In this document: in pieces, positions 1-8,111 of the stretch | Numbering within the stretch: position 1 is the first letter of the stretch | How the letters are laid out: every line of letters starts with the position of its first letter | Assembly: GCA_035561515.1 (NCBI GenBank) | Contig: DATMXP010000031.1 | Span: 22,499-86,498 of the forward strand | Origin: Terriglobales bacterium | GTDB taxonomy: Bacteria > Acidobacteriota > Terriglobia > Terriglobales > Acidobacteriaceae | Reading direction: 5' to 3' | Length of the DNA stretch: 64,000 bases | Position numbers and translations under genes: made by a program | Notes under the pieces: model-generated | Told to the model about the DNA's origin: nothing | The model's input: only the letters and a program-made list of their open reading frames with translations | Database searches by the model: none

Positions 1-1
1 T

Positions 2-541
2 TTCCTGAACATGTTTGCCACGCCGATTCGGATTTCCGAATACGTCGGCGGACTGGTGCTGTCGAGCATCGGGACGAGCGCGATTGGTTTGGTGATCATG
101 CTGGTGGTGGCGACGTTTGGATTTGGACTGTCGTTCCTTAGCTACGGACTGCTCCTGATTCCGTTCCTGATGGTGCTGTTCCTCTTCGGGATTGCGCTGG
201 GAATTGTAGGGATTTCGCTGGTGCTGCGGCTTGGGCCGGCATCGGAATGGTTCGTGTGGCCGATCCCGGCGGTCTTGTCACCATTCGTCGGCGTGTTCTA
301 TCCGCTTTCGACGTTGCCGGGGTGGATGCAGGCTTTTTCGCGGATCCTGCCGCCGGCTTATGTGTTCGAAGGAGTGCGGGCGATCGTGGCGGGAAAAGAG
401 GTGCCGCTGGCGCCGCTGTTCTTCGGCATTGCTCTGTCGTTGGTGTATGTGCTGCTGGCGTCGTTGCTCTTTGCACGAATGTACAAGCACTCTGTTCGGA
501 CCGGATTGATCGCGCGTTACAGCGCCGAGTCGGTCAGTTAA
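2..541 (+). CDS. ABC-2 type transporter permease, C-terminal part (cut by window edge)
   Basis: The reading frame is open from the first complete codon of the window, so this is the 3' part of a longer gene. The 180 or so visible residues form several hydrophobic helices separated by short loops, ending in a helix and a short basic tail. The stretch around SPFVGVFYPLSTLP and ILPPAYVFEGVRAI matches the last third of ABC-2 membrane proteins (NodJ/DrrB/CcmB-like exporters), which pair with an ATPase usually encoded upstream, here outside the window. The substrate cannot be told. Its stop codon directly abuts the stop of the convergent acetyltransferase gene. The internal Met at position 11 is unlikely to be the true start. 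Confidence 0.8.
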   Translation, partial: FLNMFATPIRISEYVGGLVLSSIGTSAIGLVIMLVVATFGFGLSFLSYGLLLIPFLMVLFLFGIALGIVGISLVLRLGPASEWFVWPIPAVLSPFVGVFYPLSTLPGWMQAFSRILPPAYVFEGVRAIVAGKEVPLAPLFFGIALSLVYVLLASLLFARMYKHSVRTGLIARYSAESVS

Positions 542-1021
542 TCAGAGCGACTTGGACATTTTGATAACGTGGCATTCGTATCCGGGTTTGAGCGGCCGCG
601 AGGGGCGGAACTCGTCGGTACCGGATTCGACGTATCCGAACTTGCGGTAGAGGGGCGGTAACTCGGGGCGAAGGCTGAGCACGGCGATGTCCATGAACTT
701 GCAGCCTTTCGAACGACAGTGATTTTCCGCGGCCTCGATCATCACACGCCCGAGGCCCTGGCCTTTTCTGGAAGGGTCCACCGCCAGCATTCCGAAGTAG
801 CCGCGTTCGCCGTGGAGTTCGATGTAGATGGAGGCGACGATTTCCCCATCTTTTTCGGCAACAAGGAATTCGCCGGTCTGGAGATATCCGGCCATGCGCT
901 GGTCGTCCGTGCGTGTGCCGTCGAGGAATGACTCGACCGCAAACGCCGCGTTTACGATGCGGATAATTTCTGGTGTGTCTTTGGGACTGGCATGGCGAAC
1001 CTGGGCTGGTGCTTGCTTCAC
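542..1021 (-). CDS. GNAT family N-acetyltransferase
   Basis: A 159-residue single-domain GNAT protein. The acetyl-CoA binding signature is visible as a beta strand (YFGMLAVDP) followed by RKGQGLGRVMIEAAE around residues 95-115, and the C-terminal part has the usual LPPLYRKFGYVESG segment. The acceptor substrate is unknown. The start is a GTG at 1021 with no Shine-Dalgarno. A TAGAAT box at 1028-1033 lies six bases before it, which would suit a leaderless transcript. It converges with the ABC permease and lies downstream of the gnd terminator hairpin, so it is probably transcribed alone. Confidence 0.85.
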   Translation of the reverse strand: MKQAPAQVRHASPKDTPEIIRIVNAAFAVESFLDGTRTDDQRMAGYLQTGEFLVAEKDGEIVASIYIELHGERGYFGMLAVDPSRKGQGLGRVMIEAAENHCRSKGCKFMDIAVLSLRPELPPLYRKFGYVESGTDEFRPSRPLKPGYECHVIKMSKSL

Positions 1022-1044
1022 GAAGAAATTCTAACAAGACGAAG

Positions 1045-1071
1045 AAAGGCGTCCCGCGTGAGGACGCCTTT
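1045..1071 (-). terminator. Rho-independent terminator-like hairpin after gnd
   Basis: Perfect 10-bp arms AAAGGCGTCC and GGACGCCTTT with a 7-nt loop, just past the gnd stop codon. On the minus strand it is followed by a T-rich but interrupted tract (CTTCGTCTTG), so termination strength is uncertain. Confidence 0.65.
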
Positions 1072-1086
1072 GGCTCTTTGTGCAAT

Positions 1087-2514
1087 CTATTTGGTTGCGA
1101 TTTTCTCCGCCGTCCACTCGGTGTGGAATGTACCTTCGCGGTCGGTGCGGCGGTAGGTGTGAGCGCCAAAGTAATCGCGCTGAGCCTGCGTGAGGTTCGC
1201 CGGCAGGCGCTCGGTGCGATAGGCATCGAAGTATGCCAGCGAAGAACTCATGGCCAGCACCGGGATGCCCATGCCGACGGCTGTTTGAACGACGGTGCGC
1301 CACGCAGCTTGACGGCTTTCAACCGCTTGCTTGAAGTTCGGGTCGAGCATGAGGTTCACGAGATCGGGGTTGCGGTCGTACGCGTGCATGATCTCCTGGA
1401 GGAGGGTGGCACGGATGATGCATCCGGCGCGCCAGATCTTCGCAATTTTGCCGGGCTTCAGGTCGTACTTGTATTCGTTCGACGCGAGACGCATCAGCGC
1501 GATGCCCTGTGCGTAAGAGGTGATCTTGCTGGCGTAGAGTGCCTGTTCGACGGCGCTGATCAGTTTGTTCTTGTCACCGGAGAACGAGGGTTTCGGTCCG
1601 CTGAGGACTTTGCTGGCGGCGACGCGTTCTTTTTTCAGTGCCGACAAAATGCGGCTCTCGACGGCGGCATTGATCGTGGGAATGGGTGCGCCGATGTCGA
1701 GCGCGTTCTGGCTGGCCCACTTGCCGGTGCCTTTCTGCTGTGCTTCGTCGAGGATCACGTCGACGATCGGCTTGCCGGTGAGGTCGTCGGTTTTGGCAAA
1801 GATGTTGGCCGTGATTTCGATGAGATAAGACTTAAGTTCGCGGGAGTTCCATTCGTTGAAGATGGCGTGCAGTTCACTGGGCGGGATCCCGAGTCCGCGA
1901 TGAAGGATGTCGTAGGCCTCGGCGATCAACTGCATGTCACCGTACTCGATACCGTTGTGAACCATCTTCACGTAGTGGCCGGCTCCACGCGGACCCATGT
2001 ATTCGACACAGGGTTGGCCATCTTCGGCGCGAGCGGCCATGGCACGCAGGATGGGCGCCACGGCCTCCCAGGCTTCAATCTGTCCGCCGGGCATGATGGC
2101 CGGACCCCAGAGTGCGCCCTCTTCACCACCGGAAACGCCGGTGCCGATGAAGCGAAAGTTCTCGGCTTCGAGTTCTTTGTTGCGGCGTTCGGTATCGAGG
2201 AAGAAGGAGTTGCCGCCGTCCATGAGGATATCGCCGGGCTCGAGATGTGGCTTGAGGTGGGCGATGGCGGAATCGACGGGTGCGCCGGCGGGAACCATGA
2301 TGAGGATGCGACGCGGTTTTTCCAGAGCAGCCATGAGAGCAGCAGGGGAATCGACGCCAATGACTTTCTTCCCCTTGGCGGGACCGTTGACCCAAGCCTG
2401 GGTTTTAGCCTTGTCGAGATCGTAACCGGCGACGGGGAACCCGTTGCGTTCCATGTTCAGCGCGAGGTTGGAACCCATCACGCCCAAACCCACCACACCC
2501 ATCTTGTATTGCAT
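1087..2514 (-). CDS. gnd: 6-phosphogluconate dehydrogenase, decarboxylating
   Basis: Oxidises 6-phosphogluconate to ribulose 5-phosphate with CO2 release and NAD(P)H formation, in the pentose phosphate pathway. The N-terminal Rossmann fold starts MGVVGLGVMGSNLALNMERN. The substrate-binding signature (GTGVSGGEEGALWGPAIMPGG region) and the catalytic segment HYVKMVHNGIEYGDMQ are present, and the all-helical C-terminal domain is complete. Length, about 475 residues, matches the long E. coli-type family. I start at the ATG at 2514 because AGGAG sits 6 nt upstream; an upstream in-frame codon at 2538 lacks such a site. It is the last gene of the SDR-HAD-LarA-Gnd operon, 28 bp after the larA-like gene, which suggests a link to sugar-acid catabolism beyond the ordinary pentose pathway. 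Confidence 0.96.
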   Translation of the reverse strand: MQYKMGVVGLGVMGSNLALNMERNGFPVAGYDLDKAKTQAWVNGPAKGKKVIGVDSPAALMAALEKPRRILIMVPAGAPVDSAIAHLKPHLEPGDILMDGGNSFFLDTERRNKELEAENFRFIGTGVSGGEEGALWGPAIMPGGQIEAWEAVAPILRAMAARAEDGQPCVEYMGPRGAGHYVKMVHNGIEYGDMQLIAEAYDILHRGLGIPPSELHAIFNEWNSRELKSYLIEITANIFAKTDDLTGKPIVDVILDEAQQKGTGKWASQNALDIGAPIPTINAAVESRILSALKKERVAASKVLSGPKPSFSGDKNKLISAVEQALYASKITSYAQGIALMRLASNEYKYDLKPGKIAKIWRAGCIIRATLLQEIMHAYDRNPDLVNLMLDPNFKQAVESRQAAWRTVVQTAVGMGIPVLAMSSSLAYFDAYRTERLPANLTQAQRDYFGAHTYRRTDREGTFHTEWTAEKIATK

Positions 2515-2542
2515 GTCCGCTCCTAACTGTTGAGGCAACTGT

Positions 2543-3814
2543 CTATTTCTTCAGGCGATAGAGAACTTCTCCGGCGCGAGGCACGACGAGAATGCCCTCC
2601 GCTTCACGGCCCATCCACTCGGAAATGTTAATTGACTTCGGATCCATGTAGCCGAGATTCACCAGCCGGCAGCGCTCTTCCGGCACCGACGTTGCCAATG
2701 TGACGGTAATGCGCGGCTTTTCGATGCCGGTCTTCTCGTCGTAGGTGCCGAGTCCTTTTACATGAGTTGAATGTGCGAGCACGCCGCCGGGGAAGTCTTT
2801 GAACTTGTCCCACTGCTTCATGAAGTAGTCACGGCAGTGATAGCCAACCTGGTCGATGATCTTGCCGTGCGTGTAGCTAATCTCGTCGATGTTCGGGCTG
2901 TAGATGATGACCTCGCCGCCGTCTGCGACGATCGGCTCGATCTTGTACATGCCCTTGCCGGCGGTCCAGACGTCGTCGTACATCTCGGGCATCACGGAAA
3001 GCACGCGCCGGAATGGCTTGTCGAGATAAACGATGTGCTTCCTGGCCGAGAGTTGTGAGGCTGAGACCCAGGCCTGAGCGGGCTTGTCGAAAAAGAGTCC
3101 GCTGGTGCCTTCATGCGTGACCACCCAGGCGAAACACCAGGAAGGGGTGGGGATCATGGTGGCGGCGCGGTCGATGACGGCGCGAACCGGGGTGTATCCG
3201 GAGCCGATCACTTCGTAGTTGGTGATGACGGCGCCGAGCCAGTGAGTGAAATTGATGATCTCCGAACCGGCGATGCCGGGGAAGAAATACTTGTTGCCGC
3301 CAGAGAAGCCGACGACCTCGTGAGGGAATACCGGTCCGCAGATGATGATGTGGTCGTACTCAAGAACGATTTTGTTCAAGCGGACGGGGACGTCGCGGCT
3401 GAGAAGACCGTTGGTGATCTTCTCGATCTCGGCGGCGGGAATGGTGCCGAGAGAGACGAAGGTCTCTGGGGATTCCCAATGGTGATTGAAGATATTTGTC
3501 TCGCCGACTCTGCCGTTCACGACCGGCTTACCGACGAGCTTAGTAAGCTGCGCATCGGTCATCGGAGGATGGGTGCCGAGGGCGACAAGGTAGTCGAGTT
3601 TCGCGACCTTGGGACGCAGCAGTTCCTGGAGCAAGTCGAACATCTGCGGCATGGGCATGGTGCGCGTGCCGTCGGGGATGATCACAAGGACGCGCTTCCC
3701 CTGGAACGGAGCGGAAGCGATGGCTTCGCGAACGATGTCGCGAACTTCGTCAGACGTGAGGTACCGGTCGGTGTAGCCGGTACCGATGGTGGTGAGCTCT
3801 GCTACTTCTGCCAT
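2543..3814 (-). CDS. LarA-family nickel-pincer racemase/epimerase
   Basis: A 423-residue member of the lactate racemase (LarA) superfamily, whose enzymes use a covalently bound nickel-pincer nucleotide to racemise or epimerise 2-hydroxy acids. The N-terminal domain carries IPDGTRTMP (Asp48, Arg51). The core has PHEVVGFSGGNKYFFPG with His165 and Lys175, then His191 in NFTHW. The spacing of these three (10 and 16 residues) equals that of His174, Lys184 and His200 of the Lactobacillus enzyme, so the cofactor lysine and nickel ligand are retained. The substrate is not proven. The neighbouring SDR and gnd favour a sugar acid such as gluconate over lactate. Cofactor synthesis genes larB, larC and larE are not in this window. 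It overlaps the HAD gene by 13 bp. Confidence 0.88.
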   Translation of the reverse strand: MAEVAELTTIGTGYTDRYLTSDEVRDIVREAIASAPFQGKRVLVIIPDGTRTMPMPQMFDLLQELLRPKVAKLDYLVALGTHPPMTDAQLTKLVGKPVVNGRVGETNIFNHHWESPETFVSLGTIPAAEIEKITNGLLSRDVPVRLNKIVLEYDHIIICGPVFPHEVVGFSGGNKYFFPGIAGSEIINFTHWLGAVITNYEVIGSGYTPVRAVIDRAATMIPTPSWCFAWVVTHEGTSGLFFDKPAQAWVSASQLSARKHIVYLDKPFRRVLSVMPEMYDDVWTAGKGMYKIEPIVADGGEVIIYSPNIDEISYTHGKIIDQVGYHCRDYFMKQWDKFKDFPGGVLAHSTHVKGLGTYDEKTGIEKPRITVTLATSVPEERCRLVNLGYMDPKSINISEWMGREAEGILVVPRAGEVLYRLKK

Positions 3815-4698
3815 GGCGCTTTTTCCGGCAGGTACTTCTGGAAGTCAGCGATAAGGCGGGCTTCGTAGTCGCCTGCGAATTCTCCGGCGAGGAACTTGTG
3901 GATGCCCTCTTTATAGAAGAGCTCCCACGATGCTTCTTCGTGTCCGGGATTAATAGGGAAGAATAGGGCGTTGTTGCCGCGCGCGGCTTCGAGGTCGCCG
4001 TTGGCGTCGCCGATCATGAGGATGTTCTTTTCCGGATACTTCCCTCCCGCGGCCATGTGGAGGTGCTGCTTCTTGGTGCCAAGCTCCTGTCCGGCGATGG
4101 CGCGCACGTACTTGTCGATACCATGCTCTTCCCACTCACGGACGAGCGCCTCGGTGGGCGTTTGCGAAACGACGGCACAGTCGGCGAATTTCTGGAGAAG
4201 TTCCAGGCTTTCGCGAACGTAAGGGAAGGGCGGCAGGTCGAAAACAACGTCGGCGATGGACTTGTTCACCGCGACGCTCCACTGCATGGCCAGGTCGAGT
4301 TCGGGGTCCGGGTGCTCAGCCATATATTGCTTGAGGCCGTCGTTGCTCAGCGGCTTGCCGGAGGCGATGAATTCGCGTACCCGGTTCGCCATCGGGATGT
4401 TGCATTTGCGGGCGATGACTTCGGGCCGGTCGCGCAACAGATCGAGGACCCTGATCAGCGCAGGCCAGCGATTTACGCCGCGCCACTTGGAGTAGAGGTT
4501 CACGAACTCAATGGCTTCGCGGGCGTACTTGGCGACGGGCTGGAGATGCCAGTACTTAATGATGTTCGGACAGAAGCACTCTTTGTGCTTGATCTCCATA
4601 CTGTCGAACGCGCAGCCATCGGAATCGATGCCGATAAAGAACTTGAACTGCGGCTTAAGGTCCACTAATACCTGTGCCGGCGAAGCGGTCACGCTCAT
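3802..4698 (-). CDS. HAD-superfamily phosphatase
   Basis: About 298 residues with all four HAD motifs: motif I GIDSDGCAFDS (nucleophile Asp and the Asp two residues on), motif II Ser in VVSQTP, motif III Lys in GTKKQHL, and motif IV LMIGDANGDLEAAR. A helical cap of about 130 residues sits between motifs I and II. This predicts a cytosolic Mg-dependent phosphatase, substrate unknown; in this operon a sugar-acid phosphate is a fair guess. The start at 4698 is chosen because GGAGG lies 7 nt upstream. It overlaps the LarA-like gene downstream, showing translational coupling, and follows the SDR gene by 34 bp. Confidence 0.85.
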   Translation of the reverse strand: MSVTASPAQVLVDLKPQFKFFIGIDSDGCAFDSMEIKHKECFCPNIIKYWHLQPVAKYAREAIEFVNLYSKWRGVNRWPALIRVLDLLRDRPEVIARKCNIPMANRVREFIASGKPLSNDGLKQYMAEHPDPELDLAMQWSVAVNKSIADVVFDLPPFPYVRESLELLQKFADCAVVSQTPTEALVREWEEHGIDKYVRAIAGQELGTKKQHLHMAAGGKYPEKNILMIGDANGDLEAARGNNALFFPINPGHEEASWELFYKEGIHKFLAGEFAGDYEARLIADFQKYLPEKAPWQK

Positions 4699-4732
4699 CG
4701 GACTACCTCCAGTCCACTGCAACTTGATTATT

Positions 4733-5599
4733 CTAAACTCCGGCGAAGGCCGAAAACCCGCCATCAATGGGAATTACCGCGCCGGTCACGAACGAAGAGG
4801 CCGGCGACAGCAGCCACAGGACGGCGCCGAGCAGGTCTTCCGGTTGCCCAAACTTCGCCATTGGCGTGTGGGCGATGATGCTCTTACCGCGCGCGGTGAG
4901 TTCACCGGTTTCGCGATCGGTGAGCAGATAGCGGTTCTGGTTGGTGAGGAAGAATCCGGGGGCAATAGCATTCACGCGGATGTTGGTGGAGTATTCCTGG
5001 GCCATGTGAACCGCGAGCCAGCGGGTGAAATTGCTGACACCGGCCTTCGCGGCCGAGTACATGGGAACGCGGGTGAGCGGGCGGTCGGCAGACATGGATG
5101 TGATGTTGAGTATGCGTCCGAAGCCCTGGTTGGCCATGATTCTGCCGAAGACCTGGGTTGGCAGCACGGTCCCGACCAGGTTGAGGTCGAACACCCAGCG
5201 CACGGCATCGACGGGCAAGTCGAAGAATCGCAGGTCGTTGCTGGTCGTAGCTTTGGCGTCGTTGCCACCGGCGGCGTTGATCAGGTGGTCCACGGTGCCG
5301 AACCGTGTCCTGATATCGGTGGCGACCCGTTCGACATTCACGCGGTCGAGGACATCGCAGGGCACGACCGCGGCACGATAAGCGTGTTCGCCCATGCGAT
5401 CCAGCAGGGCTTCTCCGGCCGCGACATTCTTGTCAACCAGGGCGACATTGGCACCGCAACCGACGAGAGCGAGAGCCATGGTGCCGGCAAGAACTCCGGT
5501 GCCCCCGGTTAACACTACTGTTTGCCCGGTAAAGTCATAAAGGGAGGTGAGAGCCTTCAAATCGAATAGTTCGAGACCCGTACTTTCGATAGCTGACAT
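4733..5599 (-). CDS. SDR-family oxidoreductase, D-mannonate oxidoreductase-like
   Basis: A classical short-chain dehydrogenase of about 288 residues. The nucleotide motif TGGTGVLAGTMALAL lies near residue 30, and the Ser/Tyr/Lys active site is ITSMSADRPLTRVPMYSAAK. The C-terminal segment APGFFLTNQNRYLL resembles the SDR-type D-mannonate oxidoreductases (UxuB/YjmF group, mannonate to fructuronate), which suggests a uronate or aldonate substrate; this is a recalled family resemblance and not a search result. The start at 5599 has AAGGAG 8 nt upstream. It is the first gene of the SDR-HAD-LarA-Gnd operon. A CRP-like palindrome lies in the divergent region at 5685-5698. Confidence 0.82.
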   Translation of the reverse strand: MSAIESTGLELFDLKALTSLYDFTGQTVVLTGGTGVLAGTMALALVGCGANVALVDKNVAAGEALLDRMGEHAYRAAVVPCDVLDRVNVERVATDIRTRFGTVDHLINAAGGNDAKATTSNDLRFFDLPVDAVRWVFDLNLVGTVLPTQVFGRIMANQGFGRILNITSMSADRPLTRVPMYSAAKAGVSNFTRWLAVHMAQEYSTNIRVNAIAPGFFLTNQNRYLLTDRETGELTARGKSIIAHTPMAKFGQPEDLLGAVLWLLSPASSFVTGAVIPIDGGFSAFAGV

Positions 5600-5684
5600 G
5601 GAATAACTCCTTGAAACACAGCTGCGGGGAAGCCTCTGAACGAAGAACGAGGCTAGTAATAACACCGGACGGCTACAGCCTTCG

Positions 5685-5698
5685 GTGACACAAATCAC
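5685..5698. promoter_or_regulatory. CRP/FNR-like palindrome, GTGA-N6-TCAC
   Basis: GTGACACAAATCAC lies between the divergent SDR operon (start 5599) and the nitrilase gene (start 5743). It fits the CRP-family consensus TGTGA-N6-TCACA in the inner eight positions. Similar sites occur at 47588 and 54210. The sugar-acid operon is a plausible target; direct control is inferred. Confidence 0.45.
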
Positions 5699-5742
5699 GA
5701 GGTGTGTGGTCATGCCGAAAGGACGGTTTGTAAACTGGGTGG

Positions 5743-6534
5743 ATGAGTACCGTTCGAATTGCCCTTGCCAACCTGAGATTTCCGTCTACTCCACAGGAGT
5801 CTGTCGTACTGGCCGAGGCGGCCATTCATGAAGCAGGTGATCAGGCTGCGGACATCATCTGCTTTCCGGAATGCTTTGTTCCGGGTTATCGCGGCACGGG
5901 GCACCCGATTCCGCCGCCGGATCAGGTCTTCCTCGCCGATGCGTGGGCCGCAGTCGCGGCAGCAGCGAACAAGGCGAATGTAGCGGTGATTCTTGGCACA
6001 GAGCGGATCGTGAACGGGGAGTTGCTGGCGACCGCACTGGTCGTTGGGCGCGACGGCAGCATCGTGGGTCTTCAGGACAAAGTGCAGATGGACCCTTCCG
6101 AAGACGGCACCTACGCCGCAGGAACGCAAAGGCGGGTGTTCCAATCGGGTCCGATGACGTTCGGTGTTGCGATCTGTCACGAGGGCTGGCGATATCCGGA
6201 GACGGTTCGCTGGGCAGTGCGGAATGGCGCGCAGGTTGTATTTCATCCGCATTTCCATCCGGCCGAGCCAGGCGGCTTTGCGCCGGCGACGTTTGCCGAT
6301 CCGCGAAATACGTTTCACGAGAAAGCTGCATTGTGCCGGGCCGCTGAGAATACCTGTTGGTTTGCAACCGTCAATTTCGCGAGCGAGGGTGCACCCACGA
6401 CATCGGCGGTGGTACGACCTGACGGAACGTTGTTGTGTTATCACCCTTATGGGCAACACGGGCTTCTCCTGGCCGATATCGAACTGGCGGAGGCCACCCG
6501 GTTGCTGGCGATGCGTTGCAAAGCAGGCTACTAG
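5743..6534 (+). CDS. Carbon-nitrogen hydrolase (nitrilase superfamily amidase)
   Basis: A 263-residue member of the nitrilase superfamily, which hydrolyses amide-type C-N bonds. The Glu-Lys-Cys triad is visible: Glu43 in FPECFVPGYRG, Lys113 in LQDKVQMDPSEDGTY, and Cys145 in GVAICHEGWRYPE. Length is typical of single-domain amidase branches (omega-amidase, carbamoylase, aliphatic amidase); the substrate is unresolved. No Shine-Dalgarno precedes the ATG, but TAAACT at 5731-5736 stands exactly six bases before it, a leaderless-promoter arrangement. It is divergent from the SDR operon and shares its upstream region with the CRP-like site. Confidence 0.88.
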   Translation: MSTVRIALANLRFPSTPQESVVLAEAAIHEAGDQAADIICFPECFVPGYRGTGHPIPPPDQVFLADAWAAVAAAANKANVAVILGTERIVNGELLATALVVGRDGSIVGLQDKVQMDPSEDGTYAAGTQRRVFQSGPMTFGVAICHEGWRYPETVRWAVRNGAQVVFHPHFHPAEPGGFAPATFADPRNTFHEKAALCRAAENTCWFATVNFASEGAPTTSAVVRPDGTLLCYHPYGQHGLLLADIELAEATRLLAMRCKAGY

Positions 6535-6543
6535 CCTTCCGAT

Positions 6544-6559
6544 TGTGACCTGCGACACA
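6544..6559. promoter_or_regulatory. Weak CRP/FNR-like site
   Basis: TGTGACCTGCGACACA differs from TGTGA-N6-TCACA by one base in the right half. It sits 36 bp upstream of the phosphatase start at 6595. One mismatch makes this doubtful. Confidence 0.22.
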
Positions 6560-6594
6560 GTCATGTGCGTTTTCCGCGGCTATGATCGCGGGCC

Positions 6595-7785
6595 ATGTTA
6601 CGGCTCTCTACAACGTTAAGACGCGTCGTTTGGGTACAACTGTTGCTGTTTGGCGTGGCGGCGGCCGTGAGCGGGTTGCTGTGGGGAGTGGGGCAACAGG
6701 TGAACTTTCTGATGGTGTTCATCTGTTCGTTCTTCATCGGGAATACCGGGTTCCTGTTCCTGGTGCAGTTTTCCTCCCTGTTCTGCCGTTACAAATTCCC
6801 TTACGACTGGCTTGCCTTTCTCGCGCTGCTGATTGCAATTACTCCGTTCACTGTGGCCGGAGCAATCCTCATTGCGTTCTGGCTCGATGCGCCTTCGGGA
6901 ACGAACTACTGGATGTACCTGTCGCAGGGCTGGAAGCTGCCATCGCTCGTCACGATCGTGTTTGGCGTTGTCTACAACCTGTTCTGCGACATGCGATCTC
7001 GGCTGGAGCGCCATAACCGCGAACTACAGGAAACCGTCGAAAAGCGTGAGGCGGAATGGCAGAAGCAGGAAGAAGACCTGCAACGCGCACGCGAGATACA
7101 GGAATCGTTGCTGCCGAAGAAAATCCCACAGATAAACGGGTTTGACATAGCTGGAGCGTGGGAACCGGCGCGGGTGGTGGGCGGCGACTACTTCGACGTA
7201 ATCAAGCTGAGCGAAACGAAGGTGGCGATCTGTATTGCGGATGTGGTGGGTAAAGGAACATCCGCGGCGCTGCTGATGGCGAACGTGCAGGCATCGGTGC
7301 GTGCGTTTGCTTCGGAGTCGATGTCGCCGGCCTCGCTTTGTTCACGGATCAACGGCGTGTTGTGCAACAACATCGGCAGCGACAAGTTTGTGACCTTCTT
7401 CTACGGTGTGCTCGACGTTGCCCAACGCAGCCTTACCTATTGCAATGCGGGGCATCTGCGGCCGATTGCGATTCAACCTTCGCGCGCGCCGCTGCAACTG
7501 GACAGCAGCGGCGTGGTGCTTGGGGTGGTTCAGGACGGAAGCTACGAAGACTCGGTTCTGCCACTGGGCTCAGGCGACCGTCTGCTGCTGTTCACAGACG
7601 GAATCACGGAAGCCATGCGGGAAGACGGCGAAGAGTTCGGGGAAGAGCGACTGGTCGCGTCGGCGCGGAACTCCAGCCGTCACCAGGCCGATCAGATGAA
7701 AAGCTTTGTGATGGAAGATGTGCGTGCCTTTTGCCGGTCGCAATTTCACGATGATGCCACGCTGCTGGCAGTCGCTGTGAACTAG
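6595..7785 (+). CDS. Membrane-anchored SpoIIE/RsbU-type PP2C phosphatase
   Basis: A 396-residue protein with about four N-terminal transmembrane helices (residues 10-140), a charged coiled-coil linker (KREAEWQKQEEDLQRAREIQ) and a C-terminal PP2C-like SpoIIE domain (about 180-395). The metal-binding motifs are intact: GGDYFDVIKL, CIADVVGKGTSAALLMANVQA region, YCNAGH, LLLFTDGITEA and DDATLLAVAV. Relatives dephosphorylate anti-sigma factor antagonists in partner-switching stress pathways. No antagonist or anti-sigma gene is adjacent, so the target is unknown. A TATGAT box at 6581-6586 ends 8 nt before the ATG, again suggesting a leaderless message. Confidence 0.9.
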   Translation: MLRLSTTLRRVVWVQLLLFGVAAAVSGLLWGVGQQVNFLMVFICSFFIGNTGFLFLVQFSSLFCRYKFPYDWLAFLALLIAITPFTVAGAILIAFWLDAPSGTNYWMYLSQGWKLPSLVTIVFGVVYNLFCDMRSRLERHNRELQETVEKREAEWQKQEEDLQRAREIQESLLPKKIPQINGFDIAGAWEPARVVGGDYFDVIKLSETKVAICIADVVGKGTSAALLMANVQASVRAFASESMSPASLCSRINGVLCNNIGSDKFVTFFYGVLDVAQRSLTYCNAGHLRPIAIQPSRAPLQLDSSGVVLGVVQDGSYEDSVLPLGSGDRLLLFTDGITEAMREDGEEFGEERLVASARNSSRHQADQMKSFVMEDVRAFCRSQFHDDATLLAVAVN

Positions 7786-7786
7786 G

Positions 7787-8062
7787 TTAAGTTTTCACCG
7801 ACGTTCGCCACTTCACGATGTTGTAGCCGTACAACGCAAGGCAGAAGAGGTTCGCCGGTATGAATCCGGTCTGCGACGTTTGGACGGCGATCCAGCAGAT
7901 GATCACGCTGTTGATGCCGGCGACGATCCATCCGTGCCACATGCGGCGTCCAACCATGACCGTTGAGATCACGGTAAGCAGACAAGAAATGTAGTCGAGT
8001 CGAAAGAAGTTCAAAGCGCAACTTACCAAACAGGCTTGCCAGTGCGCCTTTTCATTGGTCAC
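7787..8062 (-). CDS. Small membrane protein of unknown function
   Basis: A 91-residue protein with about three hydrophobic helices (LDYISCLLTVISTVMVG, a segment around WIVAGINSVIICWIAV, and PANLFCLALYGYNIV). Size and topology recall small PnuC-like or YgjV-like membrane proteins, but I cannot name a family. The start taken is a GTG at 8062 without a clear ribosome binding site and could lie further in. It lies 49 bp downstream of recG on the same strand. Its stop is separated by one base from the stop of the convergent phosphatase. Confidence 0.55.
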   Translation of the reverse strand: MTNEKAHWQACLVSCALNFFRLDYISCLLTVISTVMVGRRMWHGWIVAGINSVIICWIAVQTSQTGFIPANLFCLALYGYNIVKWRTSVKT

Positions 8063-8111
8063 AGAACGAACGTGCTCGTCGTCACAAAATAGAGCACGGA
8101 AGGATTAGACC

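Noticed and set aside
973..2526. 517-codon plus-strand open frame opposite gnd
   Set aside because: It is the mirror of a clearly conserved 6-phosphogluconate dehydrogenase. High GC gives long antisense frames, and the translation has no recognisable domain.
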